64,000 nt of DNA from Hyperoodon ampullatus. Lineage: Eukaryota > Chordata > Mammalia > Artiodactyla > Ziphiidae. Shown here one piece after another: positions 38,101 to 44,910 of the stretch. The position numbers and the translations under genes were made by a program. Each line of letters opens with the position of its first letter. The first letter of the stretch is position 1. Where the stretch lies: contig OX457062.1 in assembly GCA_949752795.1 (NCBI GenBank), positions 95,717,777 to 95,781,776 of the forward strand, read 5' to 3'. Under the pieces are notes generated by a model that did no database searches, had not been told where the DNA came from, and saw only the letters and a program-made list of their open reading frames with translations.

Positions 38101-40432
38101 TCGCCACAACTAGAGAAAGACTGTGCGCAGCAATGGAGACCCAACGCAGCCAAAAATAAATAAATAAAATAAATTTATAAAAAAAAAAAAAGAATCCTCC
38201 TTTGAATGCAGGGGACACGGGTTCGATCCCTGTTCGAGGAACTAAGATCCCACATGCTGTGGGGCAACTAAGCCCGTGCTCTAGAGCCCGTGCCCCACAA
38301 CTAGAGAGCCTGTGTGCTGCAACTACTGAGCCTGTGCGTCCGGAGCCTGTGCTCCACAACGGGAGAGGCCACAACAGTGAGAGGCCCATGTACCACTAAA
38401 AAAATAATAAATAAATAAAATAAATAATAAATAAAATAAAATATCTTAAAAACAAAAAGAAGCAAGAGTTGCTTCACTGTGGTGACTTTAGTAAAAATGA
38501 AGCTCAATAAAGGAGGCCAAAGGTTTTGGTAGAGTACTAACTGCTGGTGGAAAACAGGTTAGATCAGGTGGCCTGACAAACTCACTGTAAACAAACTAAG
38601 ATGATGAGGTGCCAAAATAGTAACAGAAGGGCATGCACCTGATTTGTCCCCACTGCTTGGTGCCTGCAGTGCTCCCAACCCTAGCCAGCCTTATGTCTGT
38701 TTATAGCCAGAAGGATGAGCGTTCTGTCACTCTATTCCTATACCACTCTATTCCCTTCTGAATTCCAAGAGTAATAGGTGCTGATTAGCGAAATTTCCCT
38801 CAACCACATACTTAAAAACTTTATTTTCTCATTTCCTTATTTTTCCAACTCCTCACTCTCCATTCTCTCCTACAATCTCTTAATCCAAGGTTTCCCATTC
38901 TGATCCTGTATTTTAGAAATCTGGGAAAGTTTTCAGAGACAGAGACTCAGAGCTGCCTATTTCTATCACATTAAAAAAGTCAGCATTACATGTATTTCTC
39001 CCTTGTTTCATCCATCACTTTGTCTACTACTCATGTGTCTTCCCCTGACCTCCTTTTCCTTTTTTAAAAAAATTTTTAAAATTTATTTTTGGCTGTGCTG
39101 GGTCTTCGTTGCTGTGCGTGGGCTTTCTCTACCTGTGGTGAGCAGGGGCTACTCTTCGTTGTGGTGCGCGGGCTTCTCATCGAGGTGGCGTCTCTTGTTG
39201 CAGAGCATGGGTTCTAGGCGTGCAGGTTTCAGTAGTTGCAGCATGCAGTCTCAGCAGTTGTGGCTCACAGACTCTAGAGCACAGGCTCAGTAGTTGTGGC
39301 GCACGGGCTTAGTTGCTCCGCGGCATGTGGGATATTCCTGGACCAGGGCTTGAACCTGTGTCCCCTGCACTGGCAGGCAGATTCTTAACCACTGTGCCAC
39401 CAGGGAAGTCCCCTGACCTCCTTTTTATTCAATCCTAATCAGAGAGTAAGGCCACAACTTAGCTACATATCTGAATACTTCTGAAATAAACAAAATAAAG
39501 GGAAAACATAAACATTTCTCCTTTCCTAAAAACAATAACACTATTATTCTTTTTGGAGGAAGGAGAAAGGGAGCAATTTCTGGCTTGAAACATTGTGAAT
39601 ACCCTCAGAAGACTAATATATTTGAGAAACAGCATGCTACTTCTTCTAGTCCATATGTTACCTTATAGGTGGGAGGTAGACTTGATCTTAATTTTGGTCC
39701 CAGATGAGGAAAATCATTTTTCTGATTAGTAAGATATTATCCTAATTTTTTTCACATTAAGGTTAAGGATCAGCTTTTCCTAGATGTCTGTTCTGAAAGC
39801 AGTAAGTTATGAAAGTGGCCACTCTATGGAGTGAAAGAAGTGTTCTGCTTGAGATAGACTCTGAAGCACTTGGCTTAAGAACAAATCTCATTTATTTCTC
39901 TACAGGCGAAAAAGCTTTTATAATTCTTCCTTCAACACATCTGCTTTCTACAGCTGCATGTGACTTGCTTTCCACACCTATGCCTATAACCTCAGTTTCC
40001 TATGTTAAAAAAAATTAGTATCTTTGTTAAGTATCTTTCATTAGGTGATTTTTAAAATAAAAGAGCTTGACAGCTTTGGGATCATGATTGGCATCTGTTA
40101 CGCTGGAACCACCTGTTATCTGGTCTCTTTTTTATGCAGGCGATGGGACAGGGAGAAGAACCCAAAACAAAACAAACAACAAATACGAACACACAAAAAA
40201 CTGCTGCCCTAAACTTAAATTCTAGTTGCAATTAAGGACCCAAAGAATACTTAATTTGGGAAGACCCCATTCTAGGTCATCTCATCTGCTGCTACTGGCT
40301 CGTCCACTTACCAGACTGCTGCTTCAGCTGCTCTTTTTGGACTGCTGCAAACTGCTTGGCATCAGCCAGGGAGCCAAAAAGAGCAGCAAAGGGGTTACTT
40401 GAGATGTTGTTGTTATTCTCCTGGTCTGTCAT
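8474..40432 (-). CDS. UBE4A: UBE4A, U-box ubiquitin conjugation factor E4 A (whole coding span, 19 coding exons)
   Basis: UBE4A is the vertebrate Ufd2-family E4/E3 enzyme: it lengthens ubiquitin chains with an E2 bound to its C-terminal U-box. All 19 coding exons were placed by translation and splice sites; every junction is GT-AG and all phases agree. They sum to 3,204 nt, 1,067 residues plus stop, against about 1,066 recalled for human. The long middle part (about 150-970) is the helical Ufd2 core. Residues about 987-1060, on exons 19-20, are the U-box ([20 protein letters not shown] through [14 protein letters not shown] to the final WLAERK segment), which lacks zinc-binding residues as expected. 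No frameshift or internal stop was seen. It lies between ATP5MG and CD3G, as in human. Promoter and exon 1 are near 45,780-46,010. Confidence 0.95.
8604..9748. other. UBE4A intron 19
   Basis: No repeat or gene recognised beyond a T-run near 9400. Confidence 0.6.
9749..9906 (-). CDS. UBE4A: UBE4A exon 19 (U-box start)
   Basis: Residues 973-1025, with [20 protein letters not shown] and the first U-box strands up to STIARHLL. Donor GT at plus 9747-9748. Confidence 0.96.
9907..11001. other. UBE4A intron 18
   Basis: AT-rich unique sequence. No gene or repeat recognised. Confidence 0.55.
11002..11149 (-). CDS. UBE4A: UBE4A exon 18
   Basis: Residues 923-972 ([20 protein letters not shown] to FSNLAERIK), Ufd2 core. 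Junctions in phase with exons 17 and 19. Confidence 0.96.
11150..11588. other. UBE4A intron 17
   Basis: Short intron, nothing else recognised. Confidence 0.6.
11589..11769 (-). CDS. UBE4A: UBE4A exon 17
   Basis: Residues 863-923 ([20 protein letters not shown] to CTIYLNLG), Ufd2 core. Confidence 0.96.
12118..12290. mobile_element. hAT-like non-autonomous element (GTGCTGTCCAA ends)
   Basis: Left end TGCTGTCCAACATGGTAGCC and right part TATTGGACAGTCC with an internal mirrored GGCCACATGTG motif on each side of an AT-rich centre. A related fragment is at about 15,530-15,605. Class inferred from the termini. Confidence 0.5.
12327..12536 (-). mobile_element. CHR SINE
   Basis: T-run then ACGGTACGCGGGCCTCTCGC, ending in GCCACCAGGGAAGCCC. 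Imperfect flanking TCATACC/TCATAACC suggests a degraded target duplication. Confidence 0.88.
12746..12783. repeat. Tetranucleotide repeat (AATG)n/(AATA)n
   Basis: Seven or so GAATGAAT units turning into AATAAATAA. Confidence 0.95.
13096..13436 (-). mobile_element. CHR SINE, long form (CHRL/Bov-tA-like)
   Basis: Minus-oriented long copy: TTTTTGGCTGCATGGGTC tail, repeated CAGTAGTTGTGG blocks, then the tRNA-like head ending CTGCCAGGAAAGTGC. Older than the neighbouring short copy. Confidence 0.85.
13448..13642 (-). mobile_element. CHR SINE
   Basis: Short-form copy that lacks about 15 bases in the middle. Similar ATATATACTTTTT sequence borders both ends, a likely target duplication. Confidence 0.88.
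14582..15053. mobile_element. hAT-type DNA transposon with a CHR SINE inserted in it
   Basis: Ends CAGCAGTCCCCAACC (from 14590) and GGTTGGGGACCCCTG (to 15045 after the SINE) are inverted relative to each other, typical of hAT-Charlie elements. The 8-bp TTTTAAAG occurs directly outside at 14582-14589 and 15046-15053, the expected hAT target duplication. Much of the interior is deleted relative to the usual family. A CHR SINE splits its right end. Confidence 0.85.
14830..15034 (-). mobile_element. CHR SINE nested in the hAT element
   Basis: T-run, GTGGTACGTGGGCCTCTCAC, to GCCACCAGGGAAGCCC. GGGGACCCCTGTTTT repeats at 14815-14829 and 15035-15049, so the SINE came after the hAT element. Confidence 0.92.
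15165..15468 (-). mobile_element. CHR SINE whose tail became a mixed tetranucleotide repeat
   Basis: The body (15,279-15,468) is a standard minus CHR copy. In place of a T-run its tail holds GATT, TTCC, TTAC and TATG tetranucleotide runs reaching to 15,170. TACTTTG on both sides suggests the whole block is one insertion. The microsatellite therefore probably grew out of the SINE tail. Confidence 0.8.
15953..16127 (-). CDS. UBE4A: UBE4A exon 16
   Basis: Residues 805-862 ([20 protein letters not shown] to [10 protein letters not shown]), Ufd2 core. Phase 0 at its start, one base carried over. Confidence 0.96.
16128..17665. other. UBE4A intron 15
   Basis: Carries one CHR SINE (16,298-16,430). 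The remainder is unique sequence without recognisable genes. Confidence 0.55.
16298..16430 (+). mobile_element. CHR SINE, short form
   Basis: Head AGACTTCCCTGACGGTCCAG, B-box-like GGTTCGATCCC, then a long A-tract. Confidence 0.88.
17666..17779 (-). CDS. UBE4A: UBE4A exon 15
   Basis: Residues 767-804 ([20 protein letters not shown] to FLLDEAIQ), Ufd2 core. Separated from exon 14 by only 114 bases. Confidence 0.96.
17894..17994 (-). CDS. UBE4A: UBE4A exon 14
   Basis: Residues 733-766 ([20 protein letters not shown] to YRESIK), Ufd2 core. Confidence 0.96.
18538..18660 (+). repeat. MIR SINE fragment
   Basis: Old mammalian MIR pattern: AAGTCAGGAGACTTAGGTT, then CTTCCTCAGAAAATAAAACAG. Confidence 0.55.
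19235..19465 (+). repeat. MIR SINE, near full length
   Basis: MIR core and tail: TTGTATGACATAAAC, GGTAAATGGGGATAATA and the end GGTAGGTATTCAATAAATG. In UBE4A intron 13. Confidence 0.65.
19521..19708 (-). CDS. UBE4A: UBE4A exon 13
   Basis: Residues 670-732 ([20 protein letters not shown] to FVDIEFTG). Reads [12 protein letters not shown] where I recall NFQYAPQLAEAL in human. Confidence 0.96.
19709..20728. other. UBE4A intron 12
   Basis: No repeat or gene recognised. Confidence 0.5.
20729..20861 (-). CDS. UBE4A: UBE4A exon 12
   Basis: Residues 626-670 ([20 protein letters not shown] to IFTGSIER), Ufd2 core. It is followed by the largest repeat-filled intron of the gene's middle part. Confidence 0.96.
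21250..21712 (+). mobile_element. MLT1-type LTR (ERVL-MaLR), non-coding
   Basis: The 3' part reads GAAACTGTGTGTGATAATGTG, then TAAGTTGCTATGTTTTGGGG and CAGCAATAGATGACCAGTAC, the characteristic end of MLT1 LTRs. No internal or coding sequence accompanies it. The left boundary is approximate. Confidence 0.65.
22531..23424 (+). CDS. L1 ORF1 protein, apparently intact
   Basis: 297 codons without interruption. L1 ORF1p is an RNA-binding chaperone that trimerises and packages L1 RNA. An N-terminal basic start is followed by a heptad-rich coiled coil (residues about 45-125, with [18 protein letters not shown]), then the RRM-like part with [12 protein letters not shown], and the C-terminal domain with [20 protein letters not shown] and [20 protein letters not shown]. 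The spacer to the ORF2 start is 58 bases. Expression is not implied. Confidence 0.85.
   Translation: MRRQKNTQQEKEQDKNPPDLTNEEVIGSLSEKEFRIMIVKMIQNLGNRIDKMQETVNKDLVELKMNQASIKNTINEMKNTLDGINSRITEAEERISEVEDKIVEITNAEQNKEKRMKRTEDNIRDLWDNIKRTNIRIIGVPEEEEKKKGTEKIFEEIIVENFPNMGKEIVNQVQEAQRVPYRINPRRNTPRHILIKLSKIKHKEIILKAARQKQQITHKGIPIRITADLSAETLQARREWQDIIKVMKEKNLQPRLLYPARISFRFDGEIKTFTDKQKLREFSTTKPALQQMLKELL
23483..25147 (+). pseudogene. L1 ORF2 with an in-frame internal deletion (endonuclease start joined to C-terminal part)
   Basis: 554 codons against about 1,275 in full L1 ORF2. Residues 1-95 are the start of the endonuclease domain ([28 protein letters not shown]). At about plus 23,764-23,772 the frame passes directly into the part after the reverse transcriptase ([15 protein letters not shown] onward) and keeps the C-terminal cysteine motif region ([18 protein letters not shown]). 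About 720 residues, including the rest of the endonuclease and the whole polymerase core, are missing, so it cannot act as a polymerase. The join keeps the reading frame. Confidence 0.85.
25501..26053 (+). mobile_element. Second L1 3' end attached to the A-tail of the first
   Basis: Starts GAGACATGTACCAAAATG and repeats 24,890-25,411 with only a handful of differences (for example TACATACAATGG for TACGTACAATGG). It ends early at GGGAGGGGAT followed by A-rich tail, lacking the last 55 or so bases of the 3' UTR present in the first copy. Confidence 0.92.
26360..26664 (-). CDS. UBE4A: UBE4A exon 11
   Basis: Residues 524-625 ([20 protein letters not shown] to YSSLAYVP), Ufd2 core. Confidence 0.96.
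26733..26885 (-). mobile_element. L1 3' end fragment
   Basis: T-run then TTTATTGGAGTATAATTGTT and CTGCTGTATAGCAAAGTGAA, the reverse complement of a cetartiodactyl L1 3' UTR, 5'-truncated after about 150 bases. Confidence 0.8.
26886..28394. other. UBE4A intron 10, remainder
   Basis: Unique AT-rich sequence with no recognised repeat or gene. Confidence 0.5.
28395..28515 (-). CDS. UBE4A: UBE4A exon 10
   Basis: Residues 484-524 ([20 protein letters not shown] to TLYLGFHR). It has no convenient open frame of its own and was found by translating between the two splice sites. It reads VREPKF where I recall VQEPKF in human. Confidence 0.94.
28516..29558. other. UBE4A intron 9
   Basis: No repeat or gene recognised, apart from a short AATG run near 29,330. 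Confidence 0.5.
29559..29892 (-). CDS. UBE4A: UBE4A exon 9 (largest coding exon)
   Basis: Residues 373-483 ([20 protein letters not shown] to RKIKNVHMR), Ufd2 core. Confidence 0.97.
30117..30360. mobile_element. hAT-Charlie-type non-autonomous element
   Basis: Typical pattern TTTTTCTGCAGAGGGCCAGA, GGCTTTGCATGCCATATGGT, and end TTTGCCAACCCCTG. Old and diverged, in UBE4A intron 8. Confidence 0.7.
30835..31026 (-). CDS. UBE4A: UBE4A exon 8
   Basis: Residues 309-372 ([20 protein letters not shown] to VQEANIHQ). The donor CAG/GTGGAG at plus 30833-30834 is used here; another GT lies a few bases further on, so alternative donor use is conceivable. Confidence 0.95.
31229..31431 (-). CDS. UBE4A: UBE4A exon 7
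   Basis: Residues 241-308 ([20 protein letters not shown] to FTRQKDMAK). Confidence 0.96.
31678..31837 (-). CDS. UBE4A: UBE4A exon 6
   Basis: Residues 188-240 ([20 protein letters not shown] to [10 protein letters not shown]). The split codon with exon 7 gives His. Confidence 0.96.
32284..32399 (+). mobile_element. CHR SINE, short form
   Basis: GGGACTTCCCTGGTGGTCCAG to CACAGCC plus A-tract. GACACTGATCTT before it and GACATTGATCC after it look like a decayed target duplication. Confidence 0.88.
32483..32635 (-). CDS. UBE4A: UBE4A exon 5
   Basis: Residues 137-187 ([20 protein letters not shown] to SCFQRAKEE). Reads AVFTRLL where I recall ALFARLL in human. Confidence 0.95.
32690..32945 (-). 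mobile_element. L1 3' end fragment
   Basis: Reverse complement of an L1 3' UTR: TTTTTATTGAAGTATAGTTG, CAGCAAAGTGATTCAGTTA, GTTCCCTGTGCTATACAG. Confidence 0.8.
33270..33354. mobile_element. Palindromic mariner-derived MITE
   Basis: About 80 bases that are almost entirely inverted repeat: CTGGGTTGGCCAAAAAGTTC on the left pairs with GAACTTTTTGGCCAACCCA on the right. TA on both sides (33270-33271 and 33353-33354) is the mariner/Tc1 target duplication. It sits in UBE4A intron 4, so the pre-mRNA contains a long near-perfect hairpin. Confidence 0.88.
33843..33955 (-). CDS. UBE4A: UBE4A exon 4
   Basis: Residues 99-136 ([20 protein letters not shown] to LDMNNVEQ). Confidence 0.96.
33956..34559. other. 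UBE4A intron 3
   Basis: No repeat or gene recognised. Confidence 0.5.
34560..34733 (-). CDS. UBE4A: UBE4A exon 3
   Basis: Residues 41-98 ([20 protein letters not shown] to IFLITLDNS). The Ser/Asp-rich acidic stretch is typical of the UBE4A N-terminus. Confidence 0.97.
34885..36215 (-). mobile_element. Old L1 (L1M-type) 3' part with later insertions
   Basis: Diverged L1 on the minus strand: GGTATCACTGACATATTAG, GATCATATGGTATTCGTC, TGGCTGAATAATATTCG, AGAAGTGGAATTGCCGGATC. The ORF2 C-terminal remnant is recognisable near 35,800-36,080. Interrupted by a CHR SINE and by a short younger L1 tail piece at about 35,750-35,800. Confidence 0.75.
35113..35360 (-). mobile_element. CHR SINE with target-site duplication
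   Basis: Standard minus copy at 35,128-35,345. CCCCATGGATTCTTT is repeated at 35113-35127 and 35346-35360. It is inserted in the old L1. Confidence 0.93.
36414..36792 (+). mobile_element. CHR SINE, long form
   Basis: GGGGCTCCCCTGGTGGCGCAG head, repeated CAACTACTGAGCC blocks, and CAGCCAAAAATAAATAAATA tail. It forms an inverted pair with the copy about 70 bases further on. Confidence 0.9.
36860..37166 (-). mobile_element. CHR SINE, long form, inverted to its neighbour
   Basis: TTTTTTGGCTGCACTGGGTC to TTAACCACTGTACCACC, facing the plus copy at 36,414. Confidence 0.88.
37213..37338 (-). mobile_element. CHR SINE, short form
   Basis: TTTTTTGGCCGCACTGTGTG to ACCACTAGGGAAGTCCC. Confidence 0.85.
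37396..37607 (-). mobile_element. CHR SINE
   Basis: T-run, GCGTTACGCAGGCCTCTCAC to GCCACCAGGGAAGCCC. CTCCTTTT-like sequence on the right and TATCCTTTT on the left may be its target duplication. Confidence 0.88.
37775..38472 (+). mobile_element. CHR SINE with a second CHR SINE nested inside
   Basis: Outer copy: head at 37,788-37,830 and remainder at 38,190-38,455, flanked by AGAAGTAAGAGTTG and AGAAGCAAGAGTTG. Inner copy: long form at 37,831-38,189, flanked by AAGAATCTGCCTTCGAG and AAGAATCCTCCTTTGAA. The order of events is therefore readable. Confidence 0.9.
38473..39060. other. UBE4A intron 2, repeat-poor stretch
   Basis: Unique sequence between SINE blocks, no gene seen. Confidence 0.5.
39065..39413 (-). 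mobile_element. CHR SINE, long form
   Basis: Diverged long copy: TTATTTTTGGCTGTGCTGGG to GCCACCAGGGAAGTCCC. CCCTGACCTCCTTTT on both sides (from about 39,044 and 39,411) fits a target duplication. Confidence 0.88.
39414..40311. other. UBE4A intron 2, part next to exon 2
   Basis: No gene or recognised repeat. Confidence 0.5.
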
Positions 40433-40460
40433 TTCACTTTAAAGTATCCTCCATCCAGAC
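40312..40460 (-). CDS. UBE4A: UBE4A exon 2 (start codon exon)
   Basis: ATG at plus 40430-40432; coding part 40,312-40,432 encodes residues 1-40 ([20 protein letters not shown] and [20 protein letters not shown]). The start is chosen because it matches the family N-terminus and lies 28 bases after an acceptor (CCCCCTAG). The rest is 5' UTR. Confidence 0.95.
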
Positions 40461-40544
40461 CTAGGGGGAGGGGCTATAGAAAGGACAGGTATTAGACGCC
40501 GAAGGGCAGATAACATAACAGTTATAATATTATCATAGTTGTTT

Positions 40545-40992
40545 CTGCTCCCATTTCTTTTTTTTTTTTTTTTTTTTGTGGTACGTGGGCCTCTCACTGT
40601 TGTGGCCTCTGCCGTTGCAGAGCACAGGCTCCGCGCCATGGCTCACGGGCCCAGCCGCTCCGCGGCACGTGGGATCTTCCCGGACCGGGGCACGAACCTG
40701 TGTCCCCTGCATCGGCAGGCGGACTCTCAACAACTGCGCCACCAGGGAAGCCCCTGCTCCCATTTCTTTTTTTTTTTTTTTTTTTTTTTTTTGCGGTACG
40801 CGGGCCTCTCACTGTTGTGGCCTCTCCCGTTGCAGAGCACAGGCTCCAGACGCGCAGGCTCAGTGGCCATGGCTCACAGGCCCAGCCGCTCCGCGGCACG
40901 TGGGATCTTCCCGGACCGGGGCACGAACCCATGTCCCCTGCATCGGCAGGTGGACTCTCAACCACTGCGCCACCAGGGAAGCCCCATTTCTT
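40545..40992 (-). mobile_element. Two CHR SINEs in tandem at one target sequence
   Basis: Copies at 40,561-40,753 and 40,770-40,982, both minus. CTGCTCCCATTTCTTT occurs before the first, between the two, and as CCCATTTCTT after the second. The first copy has an internal deletion of about 18 bases. Confidence 0.92.
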
Positions 40993-41336
40993 GAATACAT
41001 TTTAAAAGGGTTTGGGTAAGACTTGCCAACTCCTATCCCAAGATTCAAGACAATTTTTGGCAAAATGGTTACAAACCTACTAACTGGACAAGTTGGCTTG
41101 ATTTGGGGGTGGCTAAAACCAAAAAGCTTAAAAAATGTTCAGCTGGAATGCATTTATCTGTTGACATGTTTCTATTTACTATACCTTTAAAAAATAGATT
41201 AAATAGAAAGAATTATTTAAGTCAAAGAGGAAACTCAGCTACTAATTGTAACAACAATGTGGCACTTAAAAATAATATGACAAAAACTATGGATTTCCCA
41301 TAAATCCCTAGGCTGGTCGACTAGTTCTCACTCACC

Positions 41337-41400
41337 ATGAGCATAAGGTGGCGCTTGCACAGGCTTCTGTGACTTAAGAGTTGGAGCTGGGAATTCCTCA
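41337..41400 (-). other. Possible alternative 5'-UTR exon of UBE4A
   Basis: On the minus strand, TTTCTGTGTAG/CTGAG precedes a stretch that ends at CTCATG/GTGAGTGAG, a strong donor. No coding match was seen. It would be spliced only into the UTR. Splice-signal evidence alone. Confidence 0.2.
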
Positions 41401-43960
41401 GCTACACAGAAACTAAATGTAAGTCTGTATGTCAGATGCGGAATTGCAAACCAGGACAGGAATCAGATTAGCAGCAGATCGTGGGTTTTACATCTATATT
41501 AAGCAGTCTATCTCTACTTCTAGGCTTATGACTACTGATATTTTTTCCTCTAAAAACTAAATGGTCTTTGCTTAATTCTATATTTAACTTTCCCTATTTA
41601 TCTGACTTTATAATACTGAAGAAACACAAATTCCTAATGTATAATATGAAATAGATATATACCTCAAAGGTATTTAAAGGAGCTGACTGAGCCTGCATTT
41701 GCACTCTTCTGATTACATTTCCTCATCCAAGTGCCAAGGGGGCTCAGCGGCACAACGGAATGAGCAGAGCTCCCTGAAAGGCTTTCTCCCCTTTCTGAAA
41801 TTTTAAGGCCACAGCATAGAAATACAACCCTGAAAAGGGTGAGAAGAGAAAAAGGGTATGAATATTCTGCTTACAAGGATGCTGAACTGCTACAAGGACA
41901 GAGGCCTTAGAAGGAGTGGGGTCAGGGACACAAATGTGGGAGAAAAAAAAGAACGTTCGGTCTACCTTTAATCAATTGAGTTAAGACCCCTTACAGAACC
42001 CTATTAACAAAAGCTAATGCAAGTCGGAAGAGTTACCCTTATTTTTTGGAGGAAGAGAGACTAACACTTTTTGACACTTCTGAGGCATCTCTACCAGTTG
42101 CTTCATGCTCCTCTGTTGTGCTTTCCGCATAAGAGCTAATGGCTACTGAGCTGTAATGACTCAGGTAGACAGTCTAGTCTCTTCTCAGCATAGTGCAGGG
42201 CTTTACTGCTTCAAGGAACTGAACTGTTAGATGTTGCTCTATGTATTTTACTTTCTACTATGTATAGTTTAGTTGAGCTTAATAATGCAGAAAAGAAAGA
42301 CAGCATATTTAGTGTTGGAATGAACAATCCTTGAGAGGTCTTTCCTCCCATTTAAACATTGCATAAGCTTAATTATTACCCCTAATTCATGTAGAGGCAC
42401 CAAGAATTGTGTCACTGTTAGCTGACCACCACCCTACCTCTATTCTGAGGTACCCAGAGGAATGCAAAAAGTGTAGTGAGCTCTCGTTATTTTTCTGTCT
42501 GCAAAATATCAACCTCTTTTTTCAACATGACACCCACATTTTTCCTTTGGGGATCCAACCCATTCCCGGTCCATGTGTACAGAAGGGGATGACCTTACCC
42601 ATTAGCTCTAGAAATGGGCATATGAATCTGGCCTGGCCAAAAAGAATACAGTATTCTCTGCCCAAAGTGACTGATTCAGGAGTGGGCACAAGACCCTAGC
42701 AAGGCCTAACAGAATCAATGAACACCAGCTACAGGCCTTTGGCTAAATCTACAGAAAAGTGGACTCTTTTTTCCTGCTTGGGTTGTTAGGCTAGTAAGAT
42801 AGGAAACTGGAGTTGCCATCTTTCTACCATCTAGAGAAGGCCTAGCCTAAAACTAAGCCAACATGTAGGAAAAGAGATGTGAGATGGAGAGAGTCTTCTC
42901 AGTTATAAAAAAGCCAGTAGATTTCCCTACATTGTGGAAGCCAATACAACTGAAAAGAGTTCAGATTAGTACAAAGGAAATGCATCACCTGCACCATCTA
43001 TGCAGAAAGGAAGTGAGTTGAAACCTAAGAATCAGAACATAGAACACAGGCACTTAAGACTATCAAGAGAGATAAAGACAATTTATCATCACAAACGGCA
43101 TTATTTCCTCCTTTCAATAATATACTGTTGCAGTATATAAAGCTAGCTTCCCACTACATTTTACCTATATTAACAGGATTTATAACTTTCTACACTGTAT
43201 TCCTAATGTAGATCTTCTATCTTACTAGAAGGTAAGCAATTTGAACACAGGTTCATATCTGATTATTTTTTTCTTCTGTACCTGGCATAGCCTGTAATCA
43301 CAAAATCCCAAATAAATATGTATTGAATGATTCAATCTTACATGTAATTACTCTTGACCTTCTTGTAATCAATAGCAGCACCCATAATCCTACTTCAAGG
43401 TAAGGGTTTTACTGTTTGTCCTGGGTTGCTATTGGGTCAAACTATTGGGCCAGACACTTGTGGCTCAGTGATATCTCAGAACGTGTAGAATAGAGAATGG
43501 AAATAAATCTCTGTTGTCATCTATGCTATCTGTCTTTTTGAAAAACAAAAAGGGCTTTGCCTACCTCACTAAGCTCAACTTTCTCATATGTACTTAAAAT
43601 CTATTTGAAGTAATAGTGCAAAAACTATTTTCATAGAAAAATAGCTAACACTGTGCAACCAGGAAAATTTTACAGGAAAAAGGAGGACTGATCACTTGAT
43701 GGGAACATTTGTGGAGATGTCAGTTTAGATTTGTTCAATGATCACACAAATGTAAAAAGAGTACCCCTCCAAAAGAAAGGTCTGATAAAATGGAACCTTG
43801 ATATTTTGTTTAGTATTCAATGTCATCAGGAATTTATAATCTTCTACTTTCAACTGCCATACAAAGATAAAGTACTATCCTGTTGTCAGCCTTTGGCAAA
43901 TAACCAATCAATATAACCACCAGTCCTTAGATGTTTTTGGATTTTATTTTTAAAAGACGT
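41401..43960. other. UBE4A intron 1, repeat-poor part
   Basis: Unique sequence with possible remnants of MIR/L2 (for example near 43,230-43,340). No gene recognised. Confidence 0.5.
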
Positions 43961-43969
43961 CTTCTTTCT

Positions 43970-44092
43970 TTCTTTATTTACTTTTGGCTGCACGGCTTGC
44001 AGGATCTTAGTTCCCCGACGAGCAACTGAACCTGAGCCCTCCGCAGTGAAAGCACCGTAGTCCTAACCACTGGACCGCCAGGGAATTCCCCA
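43970..44092 (-). mobile_element. CHR SINE, short form
   Basis: TTTATTTACTTTTGGCTGCA to ACCGCCAGGGAATTCCC. Confidence 0.85.
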
Positions 44093-44111
44093 AATATGTC
44101 CCCTTTAAAAA

Positions 44112-44334
44112 CACGTTTCCCTCTTTTTTTTTTTTTCTTTTTGCGGTACGCGGGCCTCTCACTGTTGTGGCTTCTCCCGCCGCGGAGGCACAGGCTCAGC
44201 GGCCATGGCTCACGGCCCCAGCCGCTCCGCGGCATGTGGGATCTTCCCGGACCGGGGCACGAACCCGTGTCCCCTGCATTGGCAGGCGGACTCTCAACCA
44301 CTGCGCCACCATGGAAGCCCCACGTTTCCCTCTT
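44112..44334 (-). mobile_element. CHR SINE with target-site duplication
   Basis: Standard minus copy. CACGTTTCCCTCTT is repeated at 44112-44125 and 44321-44334. Confidence 0.92.
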
Positions 44335-44558
44335 ATACACATGCTGCAAGACTCTACATTTGTAAAAGCTGTCTATCTCCAGTCCTACAAAATCCTCTCA
44401 CCCTCCCCTGATTCAATCTTTTGTTTATAAAGAGTACTGCTAATCCCTTAAGGGGCACTGCCAACTTTAAAGAGGTGAGCACATAAACGTTCTAACATCA
44501 GATTTGGTATTGCTTTTAAACAGAAATACTTGGAATACTTCACAAAACTAAGATTGTC

Positions 44559-44910
44559 AAAATCAAGCTTTAGGGTTTCTCTGGTGGCGCAGTGGTTGAG
44601 AATCCGCCTGTCAATGCAGGGGACACGGGTTCGAGCCCTGGTCTGGGAGGATCCCACATGTCACGGAGCAACTAAGCCCGTGTGCTACAACTACTGAGTT
44701 TGTACTCTAGAGCCCGCGAGCCACAACTACTGAGCCCGTGCACCTAGAGCCCGTGCTCCACAACAGGGGAGGCCACTGCAATGAGAGGCCTGCGCACTGC
44801 AGCGAAGAGTAGCGACCACTCGCCACAACTAGAGGAAGCCCACGTGCAGCAACGAGGACCCAATGCAGCCAAAAATGAAATAAATAAATCTATTAAAAAA
44901 TCAAGCTTTA
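44559..44910 (+). mobile_element. CHR SINE, long form, with target-site duplication
   Basis: GGGTTTCTCTGGTGGCGCAG to CAGCCAAAAATGAAATAAAT. AAAATCAAGCTTTA (44559-44572) recurs as AAAATCAAGCTTTA at 44897-44910. Confidence 0.92.
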
